A stretch of DNA of 64,000 bases from Psychromonas sp. L1A2. GTDB lineage: Bacteria; Pseudomonadota; Gammaproteobacteria; Enterobacterales; Psychromonadaceae. The notes beneath the pieces were generated by a model. It searched no databases. It saw nothing but the letters and a program-made list of their open reading frames with translations, and was not told the DNA's origin. Within the stretch, counting starts at the first letter, position 1. Every line of letters starts with the position of its first letter. The DNA lies in the NCBI RefSeq assembly GCF_009828855.1, contig NZ_WUAG01000001.1:1-64000 (forward strand), in the 5' to 3' direction. Shown in pieces: positions 12,654 to 22,680 of the stretch. The position numbers and the translations under genes are program-made.

Positions 12654-13799
12654 TTAGACGCAATAATGTTGGATTAATTTACCAATCACCTCTTTGGTTG
12701 GTTTCACAAATGAAAGGTCTAAATACTCATTTGGCTGATGTGCTTGTGTTATGTGTCCAGGACCTAGCACAATGGTGTCACAGCCTAATGCTTGAATAAA
12801 TGGCGCTTCTGTACAATAGTTCGCACTGGTTGCTTTGTTGCCCGTGTAAATTTCTGCGTTATTGATCAGATCTGAGTGCAATGGGCATTCATAAGAGGGA
12901 ATAGGCTCATGCAAATGGAAAATCTCTAAGCTGTCTGGGTAACGTTTTTCTATTTCTGATAATGCTTGTTTAACAGTAATGAATAATTCATTGGTTGTTA
13001 CGCCTGGAATAGGTCGCATATCAATGTGTAATTCACAACAGCCACAAATACGGTTAGGGCTATCGCCACCGGTGATCGCACCAAAATTAAGCGTTGGATA
13101 CGGTACTTCAAAGTGTGGATTATGGTATTTGTCTTTAAAGGTTTGTTGTACTTGTTTTAATTCAGTTAACACTAGATGCATAACGTCAATGGCATTTAAC
13201 CCTTTGTCCGGATCTGAACTATGCCCACTTCTTCCGGTAATACGAATACCTTCAGACATGTGACCTTTATGCATGGTAACAGGGACCATACCTGTAGGTT
13301 CGCCAATCACAGCATAGTCAGGACGAAAATGTTTTTGCTCTGATATTTGCTGTGCACCTGACATGGTTGTTTCTTCATCTGCAGTAGCAAGGATACGTAA
13401 AGGCTTAGTGAATTTTTCACGATCCATTGTTTTCAGTACTTCGATAACAAAAGCAAAAAAACCTTTCATATCTATTGTACCCAAACCGTATAAACGATTA
13501 TCTTTTTCTACCACTGTGAAAGGATCAGTTTGCCACTTTCCTTCATCGTAAGGAACGGTATCAGTATGACCTGCTAATAGTAAACCACCATCGCCTTGGC
13601 CTAATGTTGCTACTAAGTTAAATTTACCTGGTGCAGCGGCAACTTCAGAAATTTCCGTGGTAAATCCTAGGTCTGATAGCCATTCTGCTAATTGATTAAT
13701 AACAGCTACGTTACTTTGATCCCATGCGCTATCACTTGAGCTAATAGAGGGTAATTTAATAAGATCTTTATATAGGTCGATGAATGCAGGTAATGACAT
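12654..13799 (-). CDS. argE: Acetylornithine deacetylase
   Basis: ArgE removes the acetyl group from N-acetylornithine to give ornithine, the linear route of arginine synthesis. The 381-residue M20-family metallopeptidase shows the metal-binding motifs [21 protein letters not shown] and [10 protein letters not shown], plus GEPTGM and the dimerisation-domain segment [12 protein letters not shown]. It is divergent from argCBFGH(A) across a 697-base region, the classic arginine cluster arrangement. An ArgR effect on this gene is plausible, but the clear ARG boxes sit near argC, about 560 bases away. Confidence 0.97.
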   Translation of the reverse strand: MSLPAFIDLYKDLIKLPSISSSDSAWDQSNVAVINQLAEWLSDLGFTTEISEVAAAPGKFNLVATLGQGDGGLLLAGHTDTVPYDEGKWQTDPFTVVEKDNRLYGLGTIDMKGFFAFVIEVLKTMDREKFTKPLRILATADEETTMSGAQQISEQKHFRPDYAVIGEPTGMVPVTMHKGHMSEGIRITGRSGHSSDPDKGLNAIDVMHLVLTELKQVQQTFKDKYHNPHFEVPYPTLNFGAITGGDSPNRICGCCELHIDMRPIPGVTTNELFITVKQALSEIEKRYPDSLEIFHLHEPIPSYECPLHSDLINNAEIYTGNKATSANYCTEAPFIQALGCDTIVLGPGHITQAHQPNEYLDLSFVKPTKEVIGKLIQHYCV

Positions 13800-14355
13800 A
13801 CTATTCCTTAAAATTAAACTGTTACCTTGTATTAATTGAACAACAAAAGGGCTAATAGATCCGTAGGTGAAATGGTATGACCATTTCTATCTATTTTTAA
13901 ATCTACTATTTACACCTTATAAAGTCACGAATTTAATTCAATTGGCGTCAGTGGTGATTTTTTAAAATGACAATCGGATATGTTAAATATTGATGAATAT
14001 CTAAGATATTCGACTGTTTGTATTTTATGCTCTTTTTTTACATTTTATTAACGTTATTTTTGTAGTGATTAAAATACTTAATCACTTGTTAATACAGTCT
14101 TTAATTTAAATAGTAATATAAGCTAAAACTCAGTTTGGTTATTTTATTTACTTTGTTTGTAATATTTTATGCAATTATAATTTTTTGAGTTTGCTGACTG
14201 TATTTATTTTCTATGGTATTCAACATTGATTAAAATAGTATAAAAAAAATATTTAAAATAAATTTATTTAAATTCAATTGCTTACGGTTTTATTTTTAAT
14301 TTTTTCTTTAATAGAACTAAATAAGTTTATTGAGTTTATAAGCAATTTACCATTT

Positions 14356-14394
14356 TTGGTATATTTATTCACATTTATTGAATAAATAGTCACT
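14356..14394 (+). promoter_or_regulatory. Tandem ArgR-binding ARG boxes upstream of argC
   Basis: Two 18-base elements match the E. coli ARG box WNTGAATWWWWATTCANW. The box at 14377-14394 (attgaataaatagtcact) has one mismatch, and the one at 14356-14373 (ttggtatatttattcaca) has two. They are exactly 3 bases apart, the spacing at which the ArgR hexamer binds paired boxes. The proximal box covers the -35 element, so arginine-ArgR would block polymerase. Confidence 0.8.
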
Positions 14395-14406
14395 TTGATT
14401 TAAAAT
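14378..14406 (+). promoter_or_regulatory. Sigma-70 promoter for argCBFGH(A)
   Basis: A -35 ttgaat (14378-14383) is followed by a 17-base spacer and a -10 taaaat (14401-14406), about 90 bases before the argC ATG. It overlaps the proximal ARG box. Confidence 0.7.
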
Positions 14407-14496
14407 GTCTTTTTATAGTTGGTAACGTGAAAAGCGCCTTGTTACCCATATTTATTTATCACGCATTAAGTCAGTAATGAAACAGGAATTTTCTTT

Positions 14497-15507
14497 ATGT
14501 TAAAAGCAATTGTAGTGGGAGCTAGCGGTTATACAGGAGCGGAGTTAGCACAATTTTTAACGCGTCATCCGAATATCGAATTGGCTGGATTATATGTGTC
14601 AGAAGGTAGCTTAGATAAAGGAAAAAGTATATCTGAGTTATACGGTAACTTACGCGGTTGTGTTGACCTAGCATTACAACCTCTTGGTGTAAGTGGTATT
14701 AAAGCTGCTTGTGAAAATATTGATATTGTTATTCTTGCAACTGCGCATGAAGTAAGCCATGACTTAGCACCATTGTTTTTAGCTGAAAATACGGTCGTGT
14801 TTGATCTGTCTGGTGCATTCCGTGTTAAATCTGCTGGCTTTTATGAAAAATATTATGGCTTCACGCATCAACATCCAGATTTATTAGAAAAAGCAGTTTA
14901 CGGTTTAGCGGAATGGAATGCTGAACAAGTAAAAGGAACTGATTTAATTGCAGTACCAGGCTGTTATACCACGGCTTCTTTAACTGCATTAAAACCATTG
15001 TTTGATGCTGGTTTAATTAAAGCAGGCATTAAGCCGACTATTAATGCAACAAGTGGTGTGAGTGGTGCAGGCCGTAAAGCCAATGTGGCAAGCAGCTTTT
15101 GTGAAGTGAGTTTACAACCTTATGGTGTCTTCACACATCGTCACAAACCAGAAATTGATCAGCATTTAGGGACTGACGTTGTATTTACACCGCACTTAGG
15201 CAGTTTCAAGCGTGGTATTTTAGCGAGTATCAATGTGGTATTGAATGAAGGCACAACTGCGGAGCAAATTAATCAAGCTTATCAAACTGCTTATGCGGAT
15301 AAACCGATTGTTCGTTTAATGGAAGGATCGTTCCCTGCACTGAAAAATGTTGTTGGTACGCCATTCTGTGATTTAGGCTGGGCAGTTGATGGGCAGGATT
15401 TAGTCGTGTTTAGTGCTATCGATAACCTATTAAAAGGCGCGTCATCACAAGCAATGCAATGCATTAATTTACGTTTCGGTTTTGATATTACGACTTCTAT
15501 TTTATAA
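14497..15507 (+). CDS. argC: N-acetyl-gamma-glutamyl-phosphate reductase
   Basis: ArgC reduces N-acetylglutamyl phosphate to the semialdehyde with NADPH, the third arginine step. The 336-residue protein starts with the nucleotide-binding [15 protein letters not shown] and has the catalytic cysteine in [10 protein letters not shown], followed by the conserved SGVSGAGRK and HRHKPEI. It is the first gene of argCBFGH(A); argB follows after 12 bases. The ATG follows a purine-rich aggaa about 8 bases upstream. Confidence 0.97.
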   Translation: MLKAIVVGASGYTGAELAQFLTRHPNIELAGLYVSEGSLDKGKSISELYGNLRGCVDLALQPLGVSGIKAACENIDIVILATAHEVSHDLAPLFLAENTVVFDLSGAFRVKSAGFYEKYYGFTHQHPDLLEKAVYGLAEWNAEQVKGTDLIAVPGCYTTASLTALKPLFDAGLIKAGIKPTINATSGVSGAGRKANVASSFCEVSLQPYGVFTHRHKPEIDQHLGTDVVFTPHLGSFKRGILASINVVLNEGTTAEQINQAYQTAYADKPIVRLMEGSFPALKNVVGTPFCDLGWAVDGQDLVVFSAIDNLLKGASSQAMQCINLRFGFDITTSIL

Positions 15508-15519
15508 AACGGATTTTAA

Positions 15520-16305
15520 ATGACACAAGTACAACAAAAACCGCTGTTAATTAAATTAGGCGGAGCGGTTTTAGAGAATAATCAAGCACTGACTAATTTG
15601 TTTTCAGCATTAACTGAATATTTAGCAATACAACAACGTCCATTGTTATTAGTACATGGTGGTGGTGTGATTGTGGAAGATGTTCTGAAAAAGATGAACA
15701 TTAAAAGTGAGAAGAAAAATGGTTTACGTATTACACCATTTGATCAAATCCCTTATGTTGCAGGTGCATTAGCAGGTACATCTAATAAACTGTTGATGGC
15801 TAAAGCATTACAAGCAGGTTTATCAGCGGTTGGTTTATCATTAGCAGATGGATTTAGTTGTTCAGTTAAGCAGATGGACCCAGATCTTGGTGCCGTAGGT
15901 ATTTGTAGCCCAAATAATCCAGCCTTAATTAATGGTTTATTAGCGGGTGGGTTTTTACCTGTAATTTCTTCAATTGCGATTGGTGAAGATGGTAATCTAT
16001 ATAATGTTAATGCAGACCAAGCTGCCATTGCTATTTGTGAGCTGGTGGGCGCAGAGCTTGTATTCTTATCCGATGTGGATGGCGTATGGGATGCACAGAA
16101 ACAAGTTATACCTGAGTTAAATACACAACTAGCTGATACACTTATTGCTGAAAATGTGATTCAAGATGGTATGGCTGTTAAAGTAAAAGCTGCATTACAA
16201 GCTGCTGATCAATTAGGCTATGTAATGTTAGCAAGTTGGAAGAATCCAGAGAATTTAGTGTCATTGCTTGCAGGTAAAGCAGTGGGGACCAAAGTAATTA
16301 AATGA
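15520..16305 (+). CDS. argB: Acetylglutamate kinase
   Basis: ArgB phosphorylates N-acetylglutamate. The 261-residue length fits the short enterobacterial-type kinase, which lacks the N-terminal helix of arginine-inhibited forms. Motifs are KLGGAVLEN at the N-terminus, [11 protein letters not shown] for phosphate binding, NVNADQAA, and [11 protein letters not shown] near the nucleotide site. It sits between argC and argF with gaps of 12 and about 20 bases. By family comparison it is probably not arginine-inhibited, so feedback may act on the acetyltransferase tail of ArgH or on ArgR; that is inference. Confidence 0.96.
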   Translation: MTQVQQKPLLIKLGGAVLENNQALTNLFSALTEYLAIQQRPLLLVHGGGVIVEDVLKKMNIKSEKKNGLRITPFDQIPYVAGALAGTSNKLLMAKALQAGLSAVGLSLADGFSCSVKQMDPDLGAVGICSPNNPALINGLLAGGFLPVISSIAIGEDGNLYNVNADQAAIAICELVGAELVFLSDVDGVWDAQKQVIPELNTQLADTLIAENVIQDGMAVKVKAALQAADQLGYVMLASWKNPENLVSLLAGKAVGTKVIK

Positions 16306-16325
16306 AGAAGCAATAGAGAGTGACA

Positions 16326-17234
16326 ATGGAAAATTTATTAACTGGCATGGAAATGACTCAACAACAGGCATTAGACCTGATTGCATTGGGTAAAGATTTA
16401 AAAGCAAATCCAAGTAAATATGCGCAGGCATTAGCCGGTAAAAGCGTTGTTACTTTATTTGAAAAGCAATCGCTACGTACACGAGTGACCTTTGATATTG
16501 GTGTTAATAAATTAGGCGGCCATGCTGTTTATTTAGATCAAACTAATGGCGCGATGGGTAGCCGTGAAGACGTTAAAGACTTCGCCGCTAATATTTCTCG
16601 TTGGGCAGATTGTATTGTTGCGCGTGTATTTGACCATAAAACATTGGTTGAAATGCAAGAATATGCAAGCGTACCAGTGATTAACTCTCTGTGTGACTTA
16701 TACCATCCGTGTCAAGGTATGGCAGACTTCTTAACAATCGCACAAAATTACGATGATTTAACCAAAGTTAAACTCGCTTATATTGGCGATGGTAATAATG
16801 TAACGCATTCATTATTTATTGCTGGTGCTATTTTAGGTGCGACAGTCACGGCTGTTTGTCCTTTAGGCCATAGCCCAGATGCACAAATTATGAAAAAAGC
16901 AGAAGAAATCGCAAAAGAAACTGGCGCGACGATCACTGTGACAAATAATATCGACGATATTAAAGGTTATGATGTTGTTTATGGTGACACTTGGTTATCA
17001 ATGGGCGACGATACACCACTAGAACAAATTAAAGCTAAATTTATGCCATTCCAAATTAACCAAGCATTGCTTGATAATACCGGTATTAAACATATTTTAC
17101 ATTGCCAACCTGCACATCGTGGTCTAGATATCACATCAGATGTAATGGATGGTCCAGCGTCATTGATTTTTGATCAAGCTGAAAATAGAATGCACATTCA
17201 AAACGCTATAATGCTTACCCTAATTAACAAATAA
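16326..17234 (+). CDS. argF: Ornithine carbamoyltransferase
   Basis: It transfers a carbamoyl group to ornithine to form citrulline. The protein has 302 residues from the ATG at 16326, preferred over a GTG two codons upstream because gagag lies 5-6 bases before it. Carbamoyl-phosphate motif SLRTR (usually STRTR), HPCQ, and the ornithine-loop DTWLSMG are present. The C-terminal motif reads HCQPAHRG instead of the common HCLP. The retained SMG loop argues for ornithine rather than acetylornithine as substrate, agreeing with ArgE in the cluster. It lies between argB and argG in the operon. Confidence 0.93.
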   Translation: MENLLTGMEMTQQQALDLIALGKDLKANPSKYAQALAGKSVVTLFEKQSLRTRVTFDIGVNKLGGHAVYLDQTNGAMGSREDVKDFAANISRWADCIVARVFDHKTLVEMQEYASVPVINSLCDLYHPCQGMADFLTIAQNYDDLTKVKLAYIGDGNNVTHSLFIAGAILGATVTAVCPLGHSPDAQIMKKAEEIAKETGATITVTNNIDDIKGYDVVYGDTWLSMGDDTPLEQIKAKFMPFQINQALLDNTGIKHILHCQPAHRGLDITSDVMDGPASLIFDQAENRMHIQNAIMLTLINK

Positions 17235-17259
17235 AATAATTGAGAAAGGAAAATATTCA

Positions 17260-18468
17260 ATGAGTTCAGTTAAAAAAGTAGTTCTCGCTTATTCAGGCGG
17301 CTTAGATACATCAGCAATCATTCCATGGTTAAAAGAAACTTATAATGATTGTGAAATCGTAGCGTTTTGTGCCGATGTTGGCCAAGGTGCAGAAGAATTA
17401 GTCGGTTTGCACGAGAAAGCAATTGCTTCTGGTGCATCTGAATGTCACATCGTTGATTTAAAAGAAGAGTTTGTTAAAGACTACATCTACCCAACGATTG
17501 CATCTGGCGCAGTATATGAAGGTACTTATTTATTAGGTACTTCAATGGCGCGTCCAATCATTGCTAAAGCACAAGTTGAAGTGGCTTTAAAAGTAGGCGC
17601 TGACGCAGTTTGTCACGGTTGTACTGGTAAAGGTAATGACCAAATTCGTTTTGAAAGTTGTTTTGCTGCACTAGCACCAGAACTAAAAGTAATTGCGCCT
17701 TGGCGTGAGTGGGAAATGACGTCTCGTGAAGATTTATTAGACTACCTTGCTGAACGTAAAATCGAAACAACTGCTTCAGCAACTAAAATCTACAGCCGTG
17801 ATGCAAATGCATGGCATATTTCGCACGAAGGTGGCGAATTAGAAGACCCATATAACGAGCCAAGTAAAGGTGTTTGGACATTAACGGTTGATCCGCTTGA
17901 TGCACCAAATGAGCCTGAATATGTAACGTTAAAAGTTGAAAAAGCACGTGTAACCGCTGTTGATGGTGTTGAGCTTTCTCCTTACGATGCATTAATGTTA
18001 CTAAATGATAAAGCAGCAGCACATGGTGTTGGCCGTATCGATATTACTGAAAACCGTACAGTTGGTATGAAGTCTCGTGGTTGTTATGAAACACCAGGAG
18101 GCACAGTGATGGTAACTGCACTTCGTGGTATCGATGAGCTAGTACATGACAAACCATCTCGTCGCTGGCGTGACCAAGTGGGCCAAGAATTTGCTCACTT
18201 AGTGTATGACGGTCGTTGGTTTACACCATTATGCGGTTCTTTATTAGCGGCTTCTGAATCATTAGCGCAAGATGCTAACGGTGAAGTGGTTGTTCGTTTA
18301 TACAAAGGACAAGCAACAGCGGTTAAGAAACGTTCTCCAAATAGCCTTTACTCAGAAGAGTTTGCTACTTTTGGTGATGATAATGTTTACGACCAAAAAC
18401 ATGCTGAAGGTTTCATCCGTTTATATTCACTGTCTAGCCGTATTCGTAAGCTAAACAGTAACAAATAA
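17260..18468 (+). CDS. argG: Argininosuccinate synthase
   Basis: ArgG joins citrulline and aspartate with ATP to make argininosuccinate. The 402-residue protein has the N-type ATP pyrophosphatase P-loop AYSGGLDTS near the N-terminus, [15 protein letters not shown], and [15 protein letters not shown], all diagnostic of type 1 ArgG. A good ribosome binding site (gaaagg) precedes the ATG. It follows argF by 25 bases and is followed by a stem-loop before argH. Confidence 0.98.
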   Translation: MSSVKKVVLAYSGGLDTSAIIPWLKETYNDCEIVAFCADVGQGAEELVGLHEKAIASGASECHIVDLKEEFVKDYIYPTIASGAVYEGTYLLGTSMARPIIAKAQVEVALKVGADAVCHGCTGKGNDQIRFESCFAALAPELKVIAPWREWEMTSREDLLDYLAERKIETTASATKIYSRDANAWHISHEGGELEDPYNEPSKGVWTLTVDPLDAPNEPEYVTLKVEKARVTAVDGVELSPYDALMLLNDKAAAHGVGRIDITENRTVGMKSRGCYETPGGTVMVTALRGIDELVHDKPSRRWRDQVGQEFAHLVYDGRWFTPLCGSLLAASESLAQDANGEVVVRLYKGQATAVKKRSPNSLYSEEFATFGDDNVYDQKHAEGFIRLYSLSSRIRKLNSNK

Positions 18469-18483
18469 GCAAAATATGTTATA

Positions 18484-18518
18484 AAATTCCTGTCTCCGGT
18501 TATCGGGGGCAGGAATTT
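18484..18518 (+). terminator. Stem-loop between argG and argH
   Basis: The arms aaattcctgtctcc and gggggcaggaattt pair along their whole length, allowing G-U pairs, around a 7-base loop. A T-rich but interrupted tail follows. It may partially terminate, making argH expression lower than argG, or stabilise the upstream message. Confidence 0.6.
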
Positions 18519-18573
18519 CTATTTATAAGCGTTTTAAAATTAGAGTGTTTATAAATTGCATTTCAATATTACC

Positions 18574-18638
18574 AATCCTTTAACAAATGGACTGGGTTAT
18601 TAATCAAATCCTTTAACAAATAGATCGGGTTAACAACC
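18574..18638 (+). repeat. Two 33-bp direct repeats upstream of argH
   Basis: Two imperfect copies start at 18574 and 18607, both containing aatcctttaacaaat and then gggtta. They lie immediately before the argH ribosome binding site (ggag at about 18650). Function is unknown; a small tandem duplication is the simplest reading. Confidence 0.7.
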
Positions 18639-18658
18639 AAGTCAGAATGGAGTAACAA

Positions 18659-20539
18659 ATGGCACTATGGGGCGGACGTTTCAGCCAAGCGGCAGACGTA
18701 AAATTTAAATTATTTAATGATTCATTGAAATTCGATTACCGTCTTGCTGAACAAGATATTATTGGTTCAATCGCATGGTCTCATGCTTTGTTGTCAGTTA
18801 ATGTATTAACGACGGAAGAGCAAAAAAGTATTGAAGCTAGCTTGAATGAATTATTAGTATCAGTGCAAGCCAATCCTGAACAAGTGCTACAGTCAGATGC
18901 TGAAGATATCCACTCTTGGGTCGAAGGCCAACTTATTAATAAAGTGGGTGATTTAGGTAAAAAATTACACACAGGTCGTAGCCGTAATGACCAAGTAGCA
19001 ACTGACTTGAAACTATGGTGTAAAAAAACGACATTAAGCTTAATTACCAATCTAGAGCAATTAGAAGCGAAATTAATCGAATTAGCACGTATTCACCAAG
19101 GTGTTATTTTACCTGGTTATACTCATCTCCAACGTGCACAACCAGTGACTTTCTCTCACTGGTGTTTAGCTTACTTAGAAATGTTAGAGCGTGACCATAG
19201 CCGTTTAGAAGGTTGTTTAGATCGTATGGATACCTGTCCATTAGGTAGTGGCGCACTTGCAGGTACTGGTTATGCAATGGATCGTACTGTATTAGCACAC
19301 TCTCTCGGTTTTAAACGTGCAACACGTAATAGTTTAGATTCAGTATCTGACCGTGACCATGTTGTTGAGTTAATGAGTTGTGCCACATTATCAATGGTGC
19401 ATTTATCACGTATGGCAGAAGACCTTATCTTCTACAACAGTGGTGAAGCAGCCTTTATCGAAATGTCGGATCTTGTGACTTCTGGTTCATCATTAATGCC
19501 ACAAAAGAAAAACCCTGATGCAATGGAGTTGATCCGTGGTAAATCAGGTCGTGTATTTGGTTCATTAGCGGGTATGTTAATGACACTTAAAGCATTACCT
19601 TTGGCTTACAACAAAGATATGCAAGAAGATAAAGAAGGTTTGTTTGATGCGTTAGATACGTGGGGCGATTGTTTAGAAATGGCGTCAATGGCGTTAACTG
19701 ATCTTAAAGTTAATGAAGAACGCACTAAAGAAGCGGCACAAGGTGGTTATTCAAATGCGACTGAACTGGCTGACTATCTAGTAGCAAAAGGTATTCCTTT
19801 CCGTGAAGCTCACCATATTGTTGGCGTAGCTGTTGTTGCAGCCATTGAAAAAGGTGTGCCACTTGAAGACTTGAGCGTTGAAGAGTTCAAACAATTCTCA
19901 GATGTGATTGAAGAAGATGTTTACCCAACACTAACATTAGAAGCGACCTTAGCTGCTCGTGTTGCATTAGGTGGAGTTTCTCCTAACCAAGTTGAATTTG
20001 CATTAACAGAAGCTGAACAACGTTTGGCAAAACGAGATACATCAGGTGTCACCATTAGAGCGGCATGTTTAGATGATATAGATCGTATTGAATCGATGGT
20101 TAATCATTGGGCTGAAAAAGGTGAGAACCTACCAAGAGATAAATCAGATCTATCTCATTCAGTTGGTGAATTTGTGGTAACTGAATTAGATGGAAAAGTA
20201 ACGGGTTGCGGGTCTGTTCATATTTATGACACAGGTTTGGCTGAAATTCGCTCATTAGGTATAGAGCCTGGTTATGAAGGCCGTGGTCAAGGGAGTGCAA
20301 TCGTCGAACTGTTAGTTAAACGTTCTGAAAAATTAGCAATTAAACGTTTATTTGCATTAACACGTATGGCTGATTTTTATATGAAGTTAGGGTTTAGTCC
20401 TGCAAGTAAAACAACGATGCCAGAAAAAGTACTGAAAGATTGTGCGATGTTTGTCAGTGAGCATGCTAATGGTGAAAAAGCATTAGAGCTAAACTACAAA
20501 ACAAGTATGTTACTTCAGAAAGAGATGAGTAAAAGGTAA
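18659..20539 (+). CDS. argH: Argininosuccinate lyase fused to a GNAT acetyltransferase, ArgH(A)
   Basis: Residues 1 to about 458 are a full argininosuccinate lyase ([20 protein letters not shown], the fumarase signature [12 protein letters not shown]), which splits argininosuccinate into arginine and fumarate. Residues from about 463 to 626 form an acetyltransferase ([15 protein letters not shown], then [20 protein letters not shown] with the acetyl-CoA pocket RGQGSA, and a C-terminal FYMKLGF). Such ArgH(A) fusions are known from Moritella, Vibrio and relatives, where the tail supplies N-acetylglutamate in place of ArgA; that role here is inferred by homology. No argA-type amino-acid kinase domain accompanies it. 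A ggag ribosome site precedes the ATG. It is the last gene of the operon. Confidence 0.96.
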   Translation: MALWGGRFSQAADVKFKLFNDSLKFDYRLAEQDIIGSIAWSHALLSVNVLTTEEQKSIEASLNELLVSVQANPEQVLQSDAEDIHSWVEGQLINKVGDLGKKLHTGRSRNDQVATDLKLWCKKTTLSLITNLEQLEAKLIELARIHQGVILPGYTHLQRAQPVTFSHWCLAYLEMLERDHSRLEGCLDRMDTCPLGSGALAGTGYAMDRTVLAHSLGFKRATRNSLDSVSDRDHVVELMSCATLSMVHLSRMAEDLIFYNSGEAAFIEMSDLVTSGSSLMPQKKNPDAMELIRGKSGRVFGSLAGMLMTLKALPLAYNKDMQEDKEGLFDALDTWGDCLEMASMALTDLKVNEERTKEAAQGGYSNATELADYLVAKGIPFREAHHIVGVAVVAAIEKGVPLEDLSVEEFKQFSDVIEEDVYPTLTLEATLAARVALGGVSPNQVEFALTEAEQRLAKRDTSGVTIRAACLDDIDRIESMVNHWAEKGENLPRDKSDLSHSVGEFVVTELDGKVTGCGSVHIYDTGLAEIRSLGIEPGYEGRGQGSAIVELLVKRSEKLAIKRLFALTRMADFYMKLGFSPASKTTMPEKVLKDCAMFVSEHANGEKALELNYKTSMLLQKEMSKR

Positions 20540-20551
20540 GTAAGACTTAAT

Positions 20552-20583
20552 AAGGTGTGTTTTTACTAATAGAAACACACCTT
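20552..20583 (+). terminator. Stem-loop after argH
   Basis: A perfect 11-bp stem (aaggtgtgttt with aaacacacctt) surrounds a 10-base loop 12 bases after the argH stop, between convergent genes. The T run is poor, so it probably works with Rho or as a bidirectional barrier. Confidence 0.6.
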
Positions 20584-20651
20584 CTATTAAAGACTAATCT
20601 GCAATATCACAAACCAGTCCTAGTAATATCATTGTTCATTCAAATAAAAGC

Positions 20652-21443
20652 TTACCCTTGATTAAGTACAACATCAGGAAAGTGCTGACGTAATATTCTA
20701 TTTTGGAACGTGTCGTTAAAACGACAATTAATGATAATGATAAACCGTTCAAAAGGTACGTCACTATTTAGAGGTTGTACTGACGATATATTATGAAACA
20801 CTTCATTATCTCTAACATGCATTATTTCACCTGGTACTAATGTCGCATGGGTAATTTGACGTTGTCCTGCTTTATCTTCATACAGTGTATTTTCTCCCCC
20901 TGTTACATTTTCTCTACTTAAGACTAATATACTTAAAAATTGACTACCATCTTGATGAATGCCTTGTCCTTGTAAAGGATCGATAGCTTGATTTCCTTTG
21001 ATACCATTAATCTGCATTAAAATGGGTTCTTTAGGATTAATATCCCAAAGATCTGCCCAAGCTTTTATAAATGATTGCACATCATCTCGTTGCAAGAAAG
21101 AGGTTTCTAATGCGGGGTAATAGCGTAATTTATCGGCCATCGTATCTGCATCATTATAACTTCCTCCTTGCGCCATTGGACAATCATCTAATGTATTGAT
21201 CTCGCCAGCTTGATCCAAATAAAGCCATGACATTCTTTTCCAACGAGTATCAACATAGGTATCTCTTGGTAAATCTTCTAGGTAGGTTTGCCATTCAGCT
21301 AAGTTGATACGCTTGTTAATACTGGTTTGACTCCAACTACCTTCCAAAATGTCTTGAGTCACATGATATGGCCAGTACGAATCAAAATTTGATAAAGGTT
21401 GTGCCACGGTTGTTTTAATATGATCGTAATTTATATTTTTCAT
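20652..21443 (-). CDS. 2-oxoglutarate/Fe(II) dioxygenase of the amino-acid hydroxylase type
   Basis: The product has 263 residues. The metal-binding facial triad is visible as GIHQDGSQF (HxD) and a distal His in EVFHNISSV, with an arginine in FERFIIIINCRF likely to bind 2-oxoglutarate. The layout resembles the PF10014 family that includes bacterial L-isoleucine 4-hydroxylase. Related enzymes hydroxylate free aliphatic amino acids, but the substrate here cannot be read from sequence. It is a lone gene converging on argH. A strong + strand hairpin lies about 60 bases upstream of its start. Confidence 0.8.
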   Translation of the reverse strand: MKNINYDHIKTTVAQPLSNFDSYWPYHVTQDILEGSWSQTSINKRINLAEWQTYLEDLPRDTYVDTRWKRMSWLYLDQAGEINTLDDCPMAQGGSYNDADTMADKLRYYPALETSFLQRDDVQSFIKAWADLWDINPKEPILMQINGIKGNQAIDPLQGQGIHQDGSQFLSILVLSRENVTGGENTLYEDKAGQRQITHATLVPGEIMHVRDNEVFHNISSVQPLNSDVPFERFIIIINCRFNDTFQNRILRQHFPDVVLNQG

Positions 21444-21974
21444 TGTTTATTCCATTTATATGTATAGATAAGCTGAATTGCTTACCTCAAAGTCATAACG
21501 AAGCGCAGTACTGCATCAACGTTGCGCTTTTTTATTACATAAAATGGATTTAAAAAAAACAGTAAATTATTGATTATAAATAATAATATTTATATTTTGA
21601 TTGGAAAATAAACAGGGAAGCTAGGCATACCTTTGGCTGTAAGCTCATGCATGAATTTTTTATGTTATGAGTTTTATTTAATATATAACGTAGATTTATG
21701 AAGTTAAGAGGACGTTTTTAAAAATAGCTGGTGGATATTTGTTTATTACTTAATGGACAGATAAGTGATGAGTAAAATAATTGAAGCGGTGGCAAATGCG
21801 TTAGTAAACTAGAAGGATAACTATTTTAGATACGTAGGCATGTAGTTAAAACTACAGTTGTGCTTTGAATGAATATTTAAGCTACTTGAAATGACAACCT
21901 AAACAGTAGCTTAATAATAAGGGGCTAGCTCAGTGAAATAAGCTTAAATAATGAAACTATCCTAAATAAAGAAA
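21444..21974. other. Intergenic region between dioxygenase and yrdA
   Basis: This is 531 bases of AT-rich sequence. A + strand intrinsic-terminator-like hairpin is at 21501-21534. A 14-codon reading frame at 21768-21812 (MSKIIEAVANALVN) lacks a clear ribosome site and is probably chance. Otherwise nothing is recognised. Confidence 0.45.
21501..21534 (+). terminator. Orphan intrinsic-terminator-like hairpin
   Basis: The stem aagcgca / tgcgctt has a loop of about 14 bases and is followed by a T-rich tail (ttttttatt). No annotated gene on the + strand reads into it within 900 bases other than argH, which has its own stem-loop. It could end a short untranslated RNA starting around 21440-21480, or be a relic. 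Confidence 0.45.
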
Positions 21975-22520
21975 CTATTTAGATGCTTCTTCAATATATT
22001 CATTTTTTAAATTAACGTAATGGCTTGCGGAGCGTTTTAAAAAAGCAAATTCAGCTTCAGTTAACTCACGAGCAGCTTTTGCTGGAGAGCCTACATATAA
22101 AAATCCAGAAGCCAACGTTTTATTAGGGGGTACCAAAGCACCGGCTGCAAGGATAACATCATCTTCAATACATGCATTATCGAGAACAATAGCACCCATA
22201 CCAATCAACACGCGGTTACCAACAGAGCAAGCATGTAGCATTGCTTTATGGCCAACAGTAACATCTTCACCAATAGTTAATGAGTAGCCATCAACCGTCG
22301 CTTCACCTTTTCTGGCTACATGTAAAACAGAACCATCTTGAATATTAGTACGAGCACCAACATATATAGAGTTAACATCACCTCGTAAAACACACATTGG
22401 CCAGATATTAACGTCATCAGCTAAATGCACATCACCAATAATCGAAGAAAATGGGTCAATATAAACATCATTACCAATAGTTGGATGGATATTTTTATAA
22501 GGACGTAGTGTAGGAAACAT
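21975..22520 (-). CDS. yrdA: Gamma-carbonic-anhydrase-like hexapeptide-repeat protein, YrdA family
   Basis: The 181-residue protein forms a left-handed beta helix from hexapeptide repeats (IGDVHL, ADDVNI, IGEDVTVGHKAMLHAC, IGMGAIV, IEDDVILAAG) and retains the histidines of the trimeric metal site (GHKAMLH and DGSVLHVA). E. coli YrdA and PaaY-like proteins have the same length and order. Carbonic anhydrase or acyl-CoA thioesterase activity is possible; the cellular role is unsettled. It lies divergent from the rRNA operon, as yrdA lies next to rrnD in E. coli. Confidence 0.93.
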   Translation of the reverse strand: MFPTLRPYKNIHPTIGNDVYIDPFSSIIGDVHLADDVNIWPMCVLRGDVNSIYVGARTNIQDGSVLHVARKGEATVDGYSLTIGEDVTVGHKAMLHACSVGNRVLIGMGAIVLDNACIEDDVILAAGALVPPNKTLASGFLYVGSPAKAARELTEAEFAFLKRSASHYVNLKNEYIEEASK

Positions 22521-22652
22521 AATAAACCTTCTGATCGTTATATTAAAAGCTCACTATACGACACAAAAGTGTGGATAACAAAAGCAAAGTTGTGGATAAC
22601 TTGTGGTCAAAGTAGGTATAAAAATTAATTGTAATTAATCGCAATAAAACAC

Positions 22653-22680
22653 TTGCCAATAGTTTCGCGATCCCTATAAT
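22653..22680 (+). promoter_or_regulatory. rRNA promoter P1
   Basis: The -35 ttgcca (22653-22658), a 16-base spacer and the perfect -10 tataat (22675-22680) are followed by a GC-rich discriminator (acgccgc), the signature of stringently controlled rrn P1 promoters. AT-rich sequence just upstream could serve as an UP element. Confidence 0.85.

Larger units (their letters stand above)
13800..14496. other. argE-argC divergent intergenic region
   Basis: This is an AT-rich 697-base divergent control region. The argC promoter and a pair of ARG boxes occupy 14356-14406. A palindromic stretch at about 13995-14011 (gaatatc, 3-base centre, gatattc) and an ARG-like but one-base-short motif near 13928-13941 lie closer to argE; neither is strong enough to call an operator. 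I find no gene in it. Confidence 0.5.

Noticed and set aside
13928-13942. ARG-box-like motif near argE (cgaatttaattcaat)
   Set aside because: The centre is one base shorter than an ARG box, so it does not fit ArgR spacing; noted only as a weak candidate.
13995-14011. gaatatc...gatattc palindrome as an ArgR site
   Set aside because: The half-sites are too far apart and only partly match the consensus.
21768-21812. Fourteen-codon reading frame MSKIIEAVANALVN
   Set aside because: No clear ribosome binding site and no support from context; it is probably chance, although a small peptide cannot be excluded.
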